From: Streptomyces sp. L2
Lineage (GTDB): Bacteria; Actinomycetota; Actinomycetes; Streptomycetales; Streptomycetaceae
Direction: 5' to 3'
Length of the DNA stretch: 64,000 nucleotides
Assembly (NCBI RefSeq): GCF_004124325.1
Contig: NZ_QBDT01000001.1
Span: forward strand, 7,130,001-7,194,000
Under the pieces are notes generated by a model, which saw only the letters and a list, made by a program, of their open reading frames with translations, did no database searches and was not told the origin of the DNA. This document shows, piece after piece, positions 31,989-40,543 of the stretch. Every line of letters starts with the position of its first letter. Within the stretch, counting starts at the first letter, position 1. Made by a program: the position numbers and the translations under genes.

Positions 31989-33853
31989 CCCAGACGGAGC
32001 ACGGCCCGGCGCCGGGCGGCGCCGCTGTCGGACTCGGCACCCCGGCGGGCCCGGAGCAGGAGTTGCGGCACCACCTGCTGACCCTGTCCTCGGGCAACGT
32101 CGTCGACACCGCCGCCGACGGACCGGTGTTCGGCAGGCCACGCCGCACCCTCCCGACCACGCCGGCCTTCTGGATCCCCGGCCTGCGGCGCGCGGACCGG
32201 GTGAGGGCCGCGCTGCTCGCCGCCTGCTGGCTGGCCGCCCTGGTGTGTTTCTGGGAATGGTGGGTGCGCCCCGAACACCGGGTCAGCTGGACCGGGTTCG
32301 CCGTCAACAGCGCGCTGCTGCTGTACCTGTCCCTGCTGCCGATGTACTTCGTCGTCGTGGTCCTGCGGCTGCGCACCCTCGACACCGCCGTCGAAGTCCC
32401 CGCCGTCCGCACCGCGTTCGTGGTGACCCGCGCCCCCTCGGAACCCTGGGCGGTCGCCCGCGCCACCCTCACCGCGATGCTGCACCAGGACTTCCCCCAC
32501 CCCTACGACGTGTGGCTCTGCGACGAGGACCCGCACCGGGAGATCCTCCACTGGTGCGAGACCAACGGCGTACGCGTCTCCTGCCGGCGAGGCGTCGCGT
32601 CGTACCACCGCGACGCCTGGCCCCGGCGCACCCGGTGCAAGGAAGGCAACCTCGCGCACTTCTACGACCACTGGGGATACCGCGACTACGACGTCGTCGC
32701 CCAGCTCGACGTCGACCACGTACCCCACGCCCGCTATCTGTGCGAAGTGGTCCGCCCGTTCGCCGATCCCGCGGTCGGCTACGTGGCCGCGCCCAGCGTG
32801 TGCGACGCCAACGCCCGCTCCTCCTGGGCGGCCCGCGGCCGGCTGCACCGCGAGGCCACCTTCCACGGACCCATGCAACTGGGGCACTCCGACGGACTGG
32901 CACCCCTGTGCATCGGCTCCCACTACGCCGTACGCACCCACGCCCTGCGGGACATCGGCGGACTCGGACCCGAACTCGCCGAGGACTTCTCGACCACGTT
33001 CCTGCTGAACTCGGCCGGCTGGCAGGGCGCGTTCGCCATCGACGCCGAGGCGCACGGCGACGGCCCCCTCACCTTCGCCGCGATGGTCACGCAGGAGTTC
33101 CAATGGTCACGGAGCCTGGTCGTGATGCTCCTCGGCATGCTCCCGCGCCACCTGCGGCGGATGCCCGCCCGGCTGCGCGTCCGGTTCGCGTTCGCCCTCT
33201 CCTACTATCCGCTGCTGGCCCTCACCACCACCGGCGGACTGCTGCTGCCGCCCATCGCCGCCGTCACCGGCACCCCCTGGATCAACGTCGACTACGGCGC
33301 CTTCCTCGTCCACTTCTGGGCCATGTCGTTCTTCCTGGTCCTGCTCACCCTGCTGCTGCGCCGGCGCGGACTGCTGCGCCCCGCCGACGCGCCCCTGCTG
33401 AGCTGGGAGGGCTGGCTGTTCGGGCTCACCCGCTGGCCGTTCGTCGCCTGGGGAGCCGCGGCGGCACTGCTGCAGCGGCTGCGGCCGAGGACGATCGTCT
33501 TCAAGGTGACGCCCAAGTCCCGTGACGGCATGGAACCGCTGCCGCTGCGCCTGATGCTCCCCTACCTCCTCATCACCGTCGCGCTGTCCACGGCGGCCCT
33601 GGTCGGGGAAATCACCGGACCCGCGATCGGCTACGTGTTCCTCTGCCTCCTGGGCTCCCTGTCCTACGGGGCGGTGACCCTCGCGGTGAGCGCCCTGCAC
33701 ATCCGGGAGACCGCGCGATCGGCGGGCGTCGGCGCGCACCGGGCCCTGCGCACCGCCGCGTGGCCGCTGGCCGCCGGGCTCGTCGCACTCCTGCCGCTCA
33801 CCGGGGCGCTGCTGCTGTTCCCCACCTACCTGCGCGGCTTCATGGCGGGCTGA
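31985..33853 (+). CDS. Membrane family-2 glycosyltransferase (cellulose-synthase-like)
   Basis: A 622-residue processive-type glycosyltransferase. Two membrane spans precede the catalytic domain, which shows the DED at residues 180-182, the DXD Asp242-Val-Asp244, the acceptor-side Glu333-Asp334 and a Q-x-x-Q-W element at 370-374 in place of the usual QXXRW. At least five spans follow. The start is the GTG overlapping the previous stop codon. Coupled to UDP-xylose and UDP-glucuronate supply, it is the probable polymerase of an extracellular polysaccharide. No BcsB-, BcsZ- or PilZ-like partner is encoded here. Confidence 0.88.
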   Translation: MTQTEHGPAPGGAAVGLGTPAGPEQELRHHLLTLSSGNVVDTAADGPVFGRPRRTLPTTPAFWIPGLRRADRVRAALLAACWLAALVCFWEWWVRPEHRVSWTGFAVNSALLLYLSLLPMYFVVVVLRLRTLDTAVEVPAVRTAFVVTRAPSEPWAVARATLTAMLHQDFPHPYDVWLCDEDPHREILHWCETNGVRVSCRRGVASYHRDAWPRRTRCKEGNLAHFYDHWGYRDYDVVAQLDVDHVPHARYLCEVVRPFADPAVGYVAAPSVCDANARSSWAARGRLHREATFHGPMQLGHSDGLAPLCIGSHYAVRTHALRDIGGLGPELAEDFSTTFLLNSAGWQGAFAIDAEAHGDGPLTFAAMVTQEFQWSRSLVVMLLGMLPRHLRRMPARLRVRFAFALSYYPLLALTTTGGLLLPPIAAVTGTPWINVDYGAFLVHFWAMSFFLVLLTLLLRRRGLLRPADAPLLSWEGWLFGLTRWPFVAWGAAAALLQRLRPRTIVFKVTPKSRDGMEPLPLRLMLPYLLITVALSTAALVGEITGPAIGYVFLCLLGSLSYGAVTLAVSALHIRETARSAGVGAHRALRTAAWPLAAGLVALLPLTGALLLFPTYLRGFMAG

Positions 33854-33901
33854 CACCGCCCGCACCCCTGGCCACCCACCCCGACGAGAACGAGGTCCCC
33901 C

Positions 33902-34972
33902 ATGCCCGAAACGGTCCTGGTGACCGGCGGCGCAGGCTTCATCGGCAGCCACACCTGCGTCGAACTGCTCGCCCACGGCTACGAAGTCGTCGTCGTCGAC
34001 AACCACGTCAACAGCTCGCCCCGCGCCCTGGACCGCATCACCAAGACGGCGGGCCGGCCCCTCGCCGGCGCCTACCGCGTCGACGTCCGCGACCGGCGCG
34101 CACTCTCCGAGGTGTTCACCGCGCACCCCGTCGACGCGGTCATCCACTTCGCCGCCCACAAGGCGGTCGGCGAGTCGGTGGCCCTGCCCGTCGAGTACTA
34201 CGACACCAACGTCGGCGGCACCTGCGCCCTGCTGGCCGTCATGCACGACCACGACGTCCACCGGCTGGTGTTCTCCTCCTCCTGCTCCGTCTACGGCGAG
34301 GCACCGACCGTACCGCTCACCGAGCGGAGCCCGGTCGCCCCGACCAACCCCTACGCCCACACCAAGCTGGCCTGCGAGCGGATCCTGCGGGACGTGTGCG
34401 ACCACCTGCCGGACATGAAGGTGCTGGCCCTGCGCTACTTCAACCCCGTCGGAGCCCACCCGAGCGGACTGCTCGGCGAGGACCCGCGGGGCGTCCCCAA
34501 CAACCTCATGCCCTACGTCGCCCAGGTCGCCGTCGGCCGCCGGGAGCGGCTGGACGTCTTCGGCGACGACTACCCCACGCCCGACGGCACCGGCGTCCGC
34601 GACTACATCCACGTCATGGACGTCGCCGAGGGACACCGCGTCGCCGTCGCGCACCTCGACGACCAGGCGGGCCTCCGGGTATTCAACCTCGGCACCGGCA
34701 CCGGCACCTCCGTGCTCCAGCTCGTCGCCGCCTTCGGCGAGGCCAGCGGCCGCCCGGTGCCGTACCGGATCGTCGAACGCAGGCCCGGAGACGTCGCCGA
34801 ACTGGTCGCCGACGCGGGCGCGGTCGCGGTGGCCTGGGACTGGCGCACCACCCGCGACCTCACCGCCATGTGCCGCGACGCCTGGCGGTTCCAGGAACTC
34901 AACCCCGACGGCTACGCAGGCCGGCCCCCACGCGCCGGCGGCCCCACGACAGGAGGAACCCCATGCGGCTGA
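33902..34972 (+). CDS. galE: UDP-glucose 4-epimerase
   Basis: A 356-residue epimerase interconverting UDP-glucose and UDP-galactose. GGAGFIGSH binds NAD, Tyr151-X3-Lys155 (YAHTK) is catalytic, and FSSSCSVYGE, RYFNPVGAHPSG and the GDDYPTPDGTGVRDYIHV block are the GalE hallmarks. Its last ten bases overlap the start of the UDP-glucose dehydrogenase gene. A Streptomyces chromosome normally has another galE in the galactose operon, so this copy is probably dedicated to polysaccharide synthesis. Confidence 0.93.
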   Translation: MPETVLVTGGAGFIGSHTCVELLAHGYEVVVVDNHVNSSPRALDRITKTAGRPLAGAYRVDVRDRRALSEVFTAHPVDAVIHFAAHKAVGESVALPVEYYDTNVGGTCALLAVMHDHDVHRLVFSSSCSVYGEAPTVPLTERSPVAPTNPYAHTKLACERILRDVCDHLPDMKVLALRYFNPVGAHPSGLLGEDPRGVPNNLMPYVAQVAVGRRERLDVFGDDYPTPDGTGVRDYIHVMDVAEGHRVAVAHLDDQAGLRVFNLGTGTGTSVLQLVAAFGEASGRPVPYRIVERRPGDVAELVADAGAVAVAWDWRTTRDLTAMCRDAWRFQELNPDGYAGRPPRAGGPTTGGTPCG

Positions 34973-36390
34973 CCGTCATCGGCACCGGCTACCTGGGAGC
35001 CGTGCACGCCGCGTGCATGGCCGAGATCGGCCACGAGGTCCTCGGCGTCGACACCGACGCCGCGAAGACCGCGGCCCTCGCAGCGGGCCGGGCCCCGTTC
35101 TTCGAACCCGGCCTGCCGGAACTCCTCGCCCGGCACACCCGGACCGGCCGGCTGCGCTTCACCACCTCCCTGGAGGAGGCCGCCGACTTCGCCGCACTGC
35201 ACTTCGTCTGTGTCGGGACCCCGCAGCAGCCCGACTCCCTCGCCGCCGACCTCAGCCACGTCGAGGCGGTCGTCGACGGACTGGCACCGCGGATCACCCG
35301 CGACAGCCTGATCGTCGGCAAGTCGACCGTGCCCGTCGGCACGACCCGCGCGCTCGGCCGCAGGGTCACCGCGGGCGCCCGGGACGGCGTCGAGATCGAC
35401 CTCGCCTGGAACCCGGAGTTCCTCCGCGAGGGATACGCCGTCCAGGACACCCTGCGCCCCGACCGCCTGGTCGCCGGGGTGACCACACCGCACGCCGACC
35501 GGCTGCTGCGCGCCGTCTACGAACCGATGCTGCGCTCCGGGATCCCCTACATCCGCACCGATCCCGCCACCGCGGAACTGGTGAAGGTCGCCGCCAACTC
35601 GTTCCTGGCCACGAAGATCTCCTTCATCAACGCCATGGCCGAGGTCTGCGACGCCGCCGGCGCCGACGTGGTGACGCTGGCCGACGCACTCGGCCACGAC
35701 GAACGCATCGGGCGCCGGTTCCTCTCCGCCGGCCTCGGCTTCGGCGGGGGCTGCCTGCCCAAGGACATCCGCGCCTTCCTCGCCCGCGCCGAGGAGCTCC
35801 AGGTCGGCGAGGCGGTGGCGTTCCTGCGGCAGGTCGACCGGATCAACGAGCGGCAGCGCCTGCGCACCGTCGACCTGGCCCGGCAGCTCCTCGGCGGCAC
35901 GTTCGCGGGACGGCGGATCGCCGTGCTGGGCGCCACCTTCAAACCCGACAGCGACGACGTACGGGACTCACCGGCGCTCGCCGTCACCTGCGAACTCGCC
36001 GCCCAGGGCGCCGACGTCCGCGTGCACGACCCGGAGGGCGTCGACAACGCGCGGGCCGTGCTGCCCGGCCCGGCGTACCACACAGCCGTTATGACGGCGT
36101 GCCGGGACGCGGAACTCGTGCTGCACCTGACCGAGTGGCGCGAGTACCGCGCGCTGGACCCGGCCCGGCTCGCCGAGGTGGTCCGGGCCCCGCGGCTGCT
36201 CGACGCGCGCAACGCGCTGGACACGGCGGCCTGGCACGCGGCCGGCTGGCACGTCCGGGCCCTCGGCCGCCCCGCCCACGTCCCGCAGCCGGGCCACGGC
36301 GAGCCGGTCCGGGTGACGATCCCTCACGCCTTGGGCGCTCCCTGCACGGCCCCCACCGCCGGAGAGCCGGTCAGCGGCGCCCCGGCGTAG
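34963..36390 (+). CDS. ugd: UDP-glucose 6-dehydrogenase
   Basis: A 475-residue enzyme oxidising UDP-glucose to UDP-glucuronate with two NAD. GTGYLGAVHA is the N-terminal Rossmann motif, NPEFLREG and the catalytic Cys264 in GFGGGCLPKD are intact, and GATFKPDSDDVRDSP is the second NAD-domain signature. The AGGAGG ribosome site sits inside the end of galE. The last 67 bases overlap, on the opposite strand, the 3' end of the beta-helix lipoprotein gene. It supplies the substrate of the UDP-xylose synthase that begins the operon. Confidence 0.93.
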   Translation: MRLTVIGTGYLGAVHAACMAEIGHEVLGVDTDAAKTAALAAGRAPFFEPGLPELLARHTRTGRLRFTTSLEEAADFAALHFVCVGTPQQPDSLAADLSHVEAVVDGLAPRITRDSLIVGKSTVPVGTTRALGRRVTAGARDGVEIDLAWNPEFLREGYAVQDTLRPDRLVAGVTTPHADRLLRAVYEPMLRSGIPYIRTDPATAELVKVAANSFLATKISFINAMAEVCDAAGADVVTLADALGHDERIGRRFLSAGLGFGGGCLPKDIRAFLARAEELQVGEAVAFLRQVDRINERQRLRTVDLARQLLGGTFAGRRIAVLGATFKPDSDDVRDSPALAVTCELAAQGADVRVHDPEGVDNARAVLPGPAYHTAVMTACRDAELVLHLTEWREYRALDPARLAEVVRAPRLLDARNALDTAAWHAAGWHVRALGRPAHVPQPGHGEPVRVTIPHALGAPCTAPTAGEPVSGAPA

Positions 36391-38057
36391 TCGGCCGTCC
36401 CGGGGTCGACACCCAGGGACCGCAGGTCCACGGCGGCACCCGCCAGCGCGTGGGCGCACCGGGAGACCAGTGCGCCCCGCGTCGCCCCGCCGCCGCGCAC
36501 GCCGGGCCCGCCGGTGGACAGCGGTACCTCGGTGAGGCAGGGATCCGCGGCGGTACCGGTGGCCCGCGAGCCCTGCGTCTCCTGGCCCGACTCCCGGCGC
36601 CACGCGGCCAGATCGGTGTACCAGTGGTCACCCCACTGCAGGGTCCAGCCGGCCGGACCGTGGTAGTCGTTGCCCTGCATCTCGACCTCGGAGGTGTCGA
36701 AGTGCCCCTGGGCCGCGACCACCGGCGCGCCGTCGGTGACGAACACGTTGTTGCGCACCCAGACCGCGCCCAGGTTCGGCTGGAGCCGCAGCGCGGGCGC
36801 CCGGACCGAGCCGTTGGCCGAGGCCAGCACGGTGTTCTGGTAGATCGCGAGGTTGGCCACCCAGGAGCCGAGCGCCACGATGCCGCCGTAGTCCTGGAGC
36901 TTGCGCCCGTTGTCCCGGCTGATGTTGTAACGGATCGCGTTGTCGGTGTGGGCCCGGTTCGGTACGGCCGAGTACGCGAGGAATCCGGCGCCGTCGTTGC
37001 CGTACGACAGGTTGTACTGCATCAGCGAGTACGACACGTTGTTGTCCAGCCCGAAGCCGCCGCCGTCCACCTGGGACCCCGTGTGGTTGTCGTAGGCCAC
37101 GTTGCGCTGGAACACCATGCGCGTCGAGTCGTACGTCCAGATGCCCTCAGGGCCCTCCAGCGCGTCGGCGGAGGACGACCCGCCGTTGTCGTGGGCGACC
37201 GACTCCTGCACCACGCCGTGGCTGACGCTGCCGAGGACGATCCCGCTGCCGGTGTTGCGGGACGCGGCCGGGTCGCCGGCGTTCTTGAACGCGACCACCT
37301 TGGAGACGGTCAGCTTCTCGTGGGCGTAGACGGGCGCGTCGGCGTCGAAGGCGGGACCGTCCGCGACGAGACCCGCGTCCTTGTTGTCGTGCACCGCGCA
37401 GTCGTCGATCACCACGTCCCGGAAGCCGGACCCCTCGGCGCCGCCGTGCAGCCGGATGCCGTTGCGGAAGCCGGACACGTCGACACCGGAGACGCGGATG
37501 TAGGGCAGCTTGCGCCTGCCGGAGAGGTCGCTGACGAGGGAGATGCCGTCCTGGTCCCGGTAGGAGGTGCCCTTCCCGGCGAGGACCAGGTCGCGGATGA
37601 CGATGCCGCTGGTGTCGTGCACCTCGATGCCCCGCGTACCTGCGGCCGTGACGATGGCGCGGCCGTCGCCGTAGGACTCGATCACGACCGGTCTGCGCGA
37701 GTCGCCCGCGTCCCCCGGCCCGACGCTCAGCGTGCCGGAGAACCGCGCGCCGCCCTGCAGCCGCAGCCGGTCGCCCGGCTTCAGCCGGACCGTGTCCGCC
37801 CGCCGCAGTGTGCGCCAGGCGGTCTGCGGGGTCCGCCCGTCGGCGTGGTCGTCGCCGTGGGGACTGAGGTAGAAGTCGCGTCCGCCCTGGGCGTTCTCCC
37901 GCACGGGAACATGCGGGGAGGGCAGGCCGCCGCAGCCGGCGAGCAGCGCCACCACCGCGCACAGGCCCAACGCGGCCCGCACGCGCCGCCGCGCCGCGAC
38001 CGCCCCTTCCGCCTCCCCGCTCCGGGTGGCTCCCCTGTCGTCTCTCCGCCGCCGCAC
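36324..38057 (-). CDS. Secreted right-handed beta-helix lipoprotein (PbH1 repeats)
   Basis: A 577-residue lipoprotein: basic start, hydrophobic stretch and lipobox LLAGC. The mature protein begins DFYLSPHGDDHADG and continues with many short beta-helix coils (IEVHDTSGIVIRDLV, VSGFRNGIRLHGG, VQESVAHDNGG, YNLSYGNDGAGF), as in polysaccharide lyases and carbohydrate-binding parallel beta-helix proteins. I cannot assign a lyase family. Its convergent position next to the polysaccharide operon suggests that it binds, trims or degrades that polymer. The GTG start follows an AGGAGGGG site. Its 3' end overlaps ugd. Confidence 0.85.
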   Translation of the reverse strand: MRRRRDDRGATRSGEAEGAVAARRRVRAALGLCAVVALLAGCGGLPSPHVPVRENAQGGRDFYLSPHGDDHADGRTPQTAWRTLRRADTVRLKPGDRLRLQGGARFSGTLSVGPGDAGDSRRPVVIESYGDGRAIVTAAGTRGIEVHDTSGIVIRDLVLAGKGTSYRDQDGISLVSDLSGRRKLPYIRVSGVDVSGFRNGIRLHGGAEGSGFRDVVIDDCAVHDNKDAGLVADGPAFDADAPVYAHEKLTVSKVVAFKNAGDPAASRNTGSGIVLGSVSHGVVQESVAHDNGGSSSADALEGPEGIWTYDSTRMVFQRNVAYDNHTGSQVDGGGFGLDNNVSYSLMQYNLSYGNDGAGFLAYSAVPNRAHTDNAIRYNISRDNGRKLQDYGGIVALGSWVANLAIYQNTVLASANGSVRAPALRLQPNLGAVWVRNNVFVTDGAPVVAAQGHFDTSEVEMQGNDYHGPAGWTLQWGDHWYTDLAAWRRESGQETQGSRATGTAADPCLTEVPLSTGGPGVRGGGATRGALVSRCAHALAGAAVDLRSLGVDPGTADYAGAPLTGSPAVGAVQGAPKA

Positions 38058-38271
38058 TGCCCCTCCTGCCCGGTCGATGTCCGAACGGACCCCGATCCAC
38101 GGAGACCGTGGGACTCACCCTGACGCGCGGACCGCCGTGGGGCGTGCCAGCACGCGGGCGCCGGTGCACAACACGCCTGATTGGCGGCGTTTCGCCGCAG
38201 CGGGCGGGCGGTCCGGTCACCCGGTGCGGCCCGGCGGCCGGCGGGGTCAGCAGTGCGGCATGATGACGCTC

Positions 38272-39189
38272 ATGTCCTCGCAGTTCCAACCGGTTCTGGA
38301 CCGGATCCAGGCGGAGATCGACCGCACCCCGGGCCGTGGCCGGTCCGCCGACTACATTCCGGCCCTCGCGGCCTGCGATCCACGCAGCTTCGGCATGGCC
38401 GTCGCGGAGCCGGACGGCAGCGTGTACGGGGTGGGGGAGTGGCGGCAGCCGTTCTCGGCGCAGTCCATCACCAAGGTCTTCACGCTCGCCCTCGACCTGG
38501 CCCGCGAGGGCGACGAACTCTGGGAGCACGTGGGCCGCGAGCCCTCCGGCAACCCGTTCAACTCGCTGGTGCAGCTGGAGTACGAGAACGGCATCCCGCG
38601 CAACCCCTTCATCAACGCGGGCGCGCTCGTCGTCACCGACCGGCTGCAGACCCGGACCGGGGACGCGGCCGGTGAACTGCTGTCGTTCCTGCGGGCCGAG
38701 AGCGGCAACCCTGGCATGGACTTCGACGCGGAGGTCGCCGCCTCCGAGACCGCGCACGGCTCCCGCAACGCGGCCCTCGCCCACTTCATGGCGTCCTACC
38801 GCAACATCGACAACCCGGTGCCGGTCCTGCTCGACCAGTACTTCCGGCAGTGCTCCATCGCCGCCTCCTGCGCCGACCTGGCCCTCGCCACCACGTTCCT
38901 GGCCCGGCACGGCATCCGCGCCGACGGCTCCCGGCTGCTCACCCGGAGCCAGGCCAAGCAGATCAACGCCATCATGCTGACCTGCGGGACGTACGACGCG
39001 GCCGGGGACTTCGCCTACCGGGTGGGGCTGCCCGGCAAGAGCGGTGTCGGCGGCGGGATCATCGCGGTGGTGCCGGGCCGCTGCACGCTGTGCGTGTGGA
39101 GCCCGGGCCTCGACGAGCGCGGCAACTCGGTGGCCGGCGTGGCGGCCCTGGACCGGTTCACGACGCTCACGGGGCTGTCGGTGTTCTGA
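38272..39189 (+). CDS. glsA: Glutaminase A
   Basis: A 305-residue serine-type glutaminase converting glutamine to glutamate and ammonia. The catalytic serine-lysine pair is Ser65-X2-Lys68 (QSITKV). Other family segments are GRSADYIPALA, GNPFNSLVQLEYENGIPRNPFINAGA, and GLPGKSGVGGGI. Start codons at 38260, 38263 and 38272 are all possible and none has a good ribosome site. I chose the last because it fits the family length. No STAS or ankyrin domain is fused. The divergent 214-base gap to the lipoprotein gene shows no clear motif. Confidence 0.92.
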   Translation: MSSQFQPVLDRIQAEIDRTPGRGRSADYIPALAACDPRSFGMAVAEPDGSVYGVGEWRQPFSAQSITKVFTLALDLAREGDELWEHVGREPSGNPFNSLVQLEYENGIPRNPFINAGALVVTDRLQTRTGDAAGELLSFLRAESGNPGMDFDAEVAASETAHGSRNAALAHFMASYRNIDNPVPVLLDQYFRQCSIAASCADLALATTFLARHGIRADGSRLLTRSQAKQINAIMLTCGTYDAAGDFAYRVGLPGKSGVGGGIIAVVPGRCTLCVWSPGLDERGNSVAGVAALDRFTTLTGLSVF

Positions 39190-39215
39190 ACACCGCGGGG
39201 CCGAGTGGCTGAGCG

Positions 39216-40406
39216 TCAGCCCTCGTCGCCCTCGGCGCGCCTGCGCCTCGCCCGCAGGGTCAGGCCGACCGCGCCCAGTCCGAGGCCGGCCAGTCCGGTG
39301 CCGGCCGCGACGCCGAGGGTGCCCGGCCACGCTGAGTCGTCGTCGGGCTCGGCGGCCGTGGCCGCCGCCACCGGTGTGGCGGCCGGCGCCTGCCGGGGCG
39401 TGGCGCGCAGCCCGTCCAGCGAGCCGACCGGATCGACCAGCCCGGCGGCCCCGAAGCCCCAGTCCAGCAGGGACCGCGCCTCCTGGTAGACGGTGTAACC
39501 GCCGCCGGCCTGCGGGTTCATCACGGTCACGATCAGCGTGCGGCCGTTCCGGCGCGCCGCGGTGACCAGGGTGTTGCCGGCGTTGCTGGTGTAGCCGTTC
39601 TTGACGCCGATCACCCCGGGGTACGGCTCCACCCCGTTGGCCCCGGTGAGCAGCCGGTTGGTGTTCGCGATCCCGTACGACGACCCGTCACCGGGGAACT
39701 GGGCCACGGCCGTGGAGCAGTAGCGGGCGAAGTCGGGGTTGCGCAGACCGTTGCGGCCGAAGATCGCGAGGTCGAACGCGGAGGACACCTGGCCCGGGGC
39801 GTCGTAGCCGTCCGGGGAGACGACGTGGGTGTCCAGGGCGCCCAGGGCGTGGGCCTTGGTCTGCATCTTGGCGGCCGTGGCCTCCCAGCCGCCGCCGAGC
39901 GAGGCGAGGACGTGCACGGCGTCGTTGCCGGAGGCGAGGAAGACGCCCCGCCACAGGTCGGCCACCGTGTAGGTGTGCCCCTCCTCGATGCCGACCAGGC
40001 TGCTGCCGGGGCCGATGCCGGCCAGGTCCTCCGGGGTGACGGTGTGCCGCATGGTGCTCGGCAGGCCGGGCAGCACGGTCAGGGCGAACAGCGTCTTGAG
40101 CGTGCTGGCGGGCGGCAGTTTGCGGTGGGCGTCATGCGAGGCCAGCACCTCGCCGGTGTCGGCGTCGGCGACCAGCCAGGAGAGCGCGGACACGTCCGGG
40201 AGGGCCGGTACCCCGCGGTGCGGCCGGACCTGGACGCCCGAGCGGTACAGCAGGGCCGGCTGGGGCACCGCCGCCCGGGGCCGGGGCGGCGCCGGTTCCA
40301 TGATCCGCTGCCCGGCGGAGGCGGCGGTCGGGGCCAGCGCCAGCATGCCCGCCACGCACAGGGCGCAGGCGGAGGAGACCGTCCGAGAAGAAAGTCCGGT
40401 AATCAT
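39216..40406 (-). CDS. D-alanyl-D-alanine carboxypeptidase (DacA/PBP5 type)
   Basis: A 396-residue serine peptidase with an N-terminal signal sequence (ALCVAGMLALAPTAASA) and a C-terminal membrane anchor followed by RARRRR, so the catalytic domain should face the cell wall. Active-site motifs are Ser101-X2-Lys104 (PASTLK), Ser159-Gly-Asn161 and Lys269-Asn-Gly271, the last being a KTG variant. It would remove the terminal D-Ala of peptidoglycan stems. The ATG has no evident ribosome site, so either a leaderless transcript or another start is possible. Confidence 0.9.
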   Translation of the reverse strand: MITGLSSRTVSSACALCVAGMLALAPTAASAGQRIMEPAPPRPRAAVPQPALLYRSGVQVRPHRGVPALPDVSALSWLVADADTGEVLASHDAHRKLPPASTLKTLFALTVLPGLPSTMRHTVTPEDLAGIGPGSSLVGIEEGHTYTVADLWRGVFLASGNDAVHVLASLGGGWEATAAKMQTKAHALGALDTHVVSPDGYDAPGQVSSAFDLAIFGRNGLRNPDFARYCSTAVAQFPGDGSSYGIANTNRLLTGANGVEPYPGVIGVKNGYTSNAGNTLVTAARRNGRTLIVTVMNPQAGGGYTVYQEARSLLDWGFGAAGLVDPVGSLDGLRATPRQAPAATPVAAATAAEPDDDSAWPGTLGVAAGTGLAGLGLGAVGLTLRARRRRAEGDEG

Positions 40407-40472
40407 ATGATTAACGTACGAACGGCTGGTCCGGGTCTCGCGCCGTCTGGGCCGAACGGCCGAGCGTCGTTC

Positions 40473-40522
40473 GCCGAGTGCCGAGTGCCGAGTGCCGAGT
40501 GCCGAGTGCCGAAGCGCCGAGT
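40473..40522. repeat. 7-bp tandem repeat (GCCGAGT)
   Basis: Five perfect GCCGAGT heptamers run from 40473 to 40507, then one degenerate and one further copy. The array lies just past the stop codon of the rho-like gene (minus strand), between it and the carboxypeptidase start. Confidence 0.9.
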
Positions 40523-40543
40523 GTCCGATCGCGCCCGGTGCCG

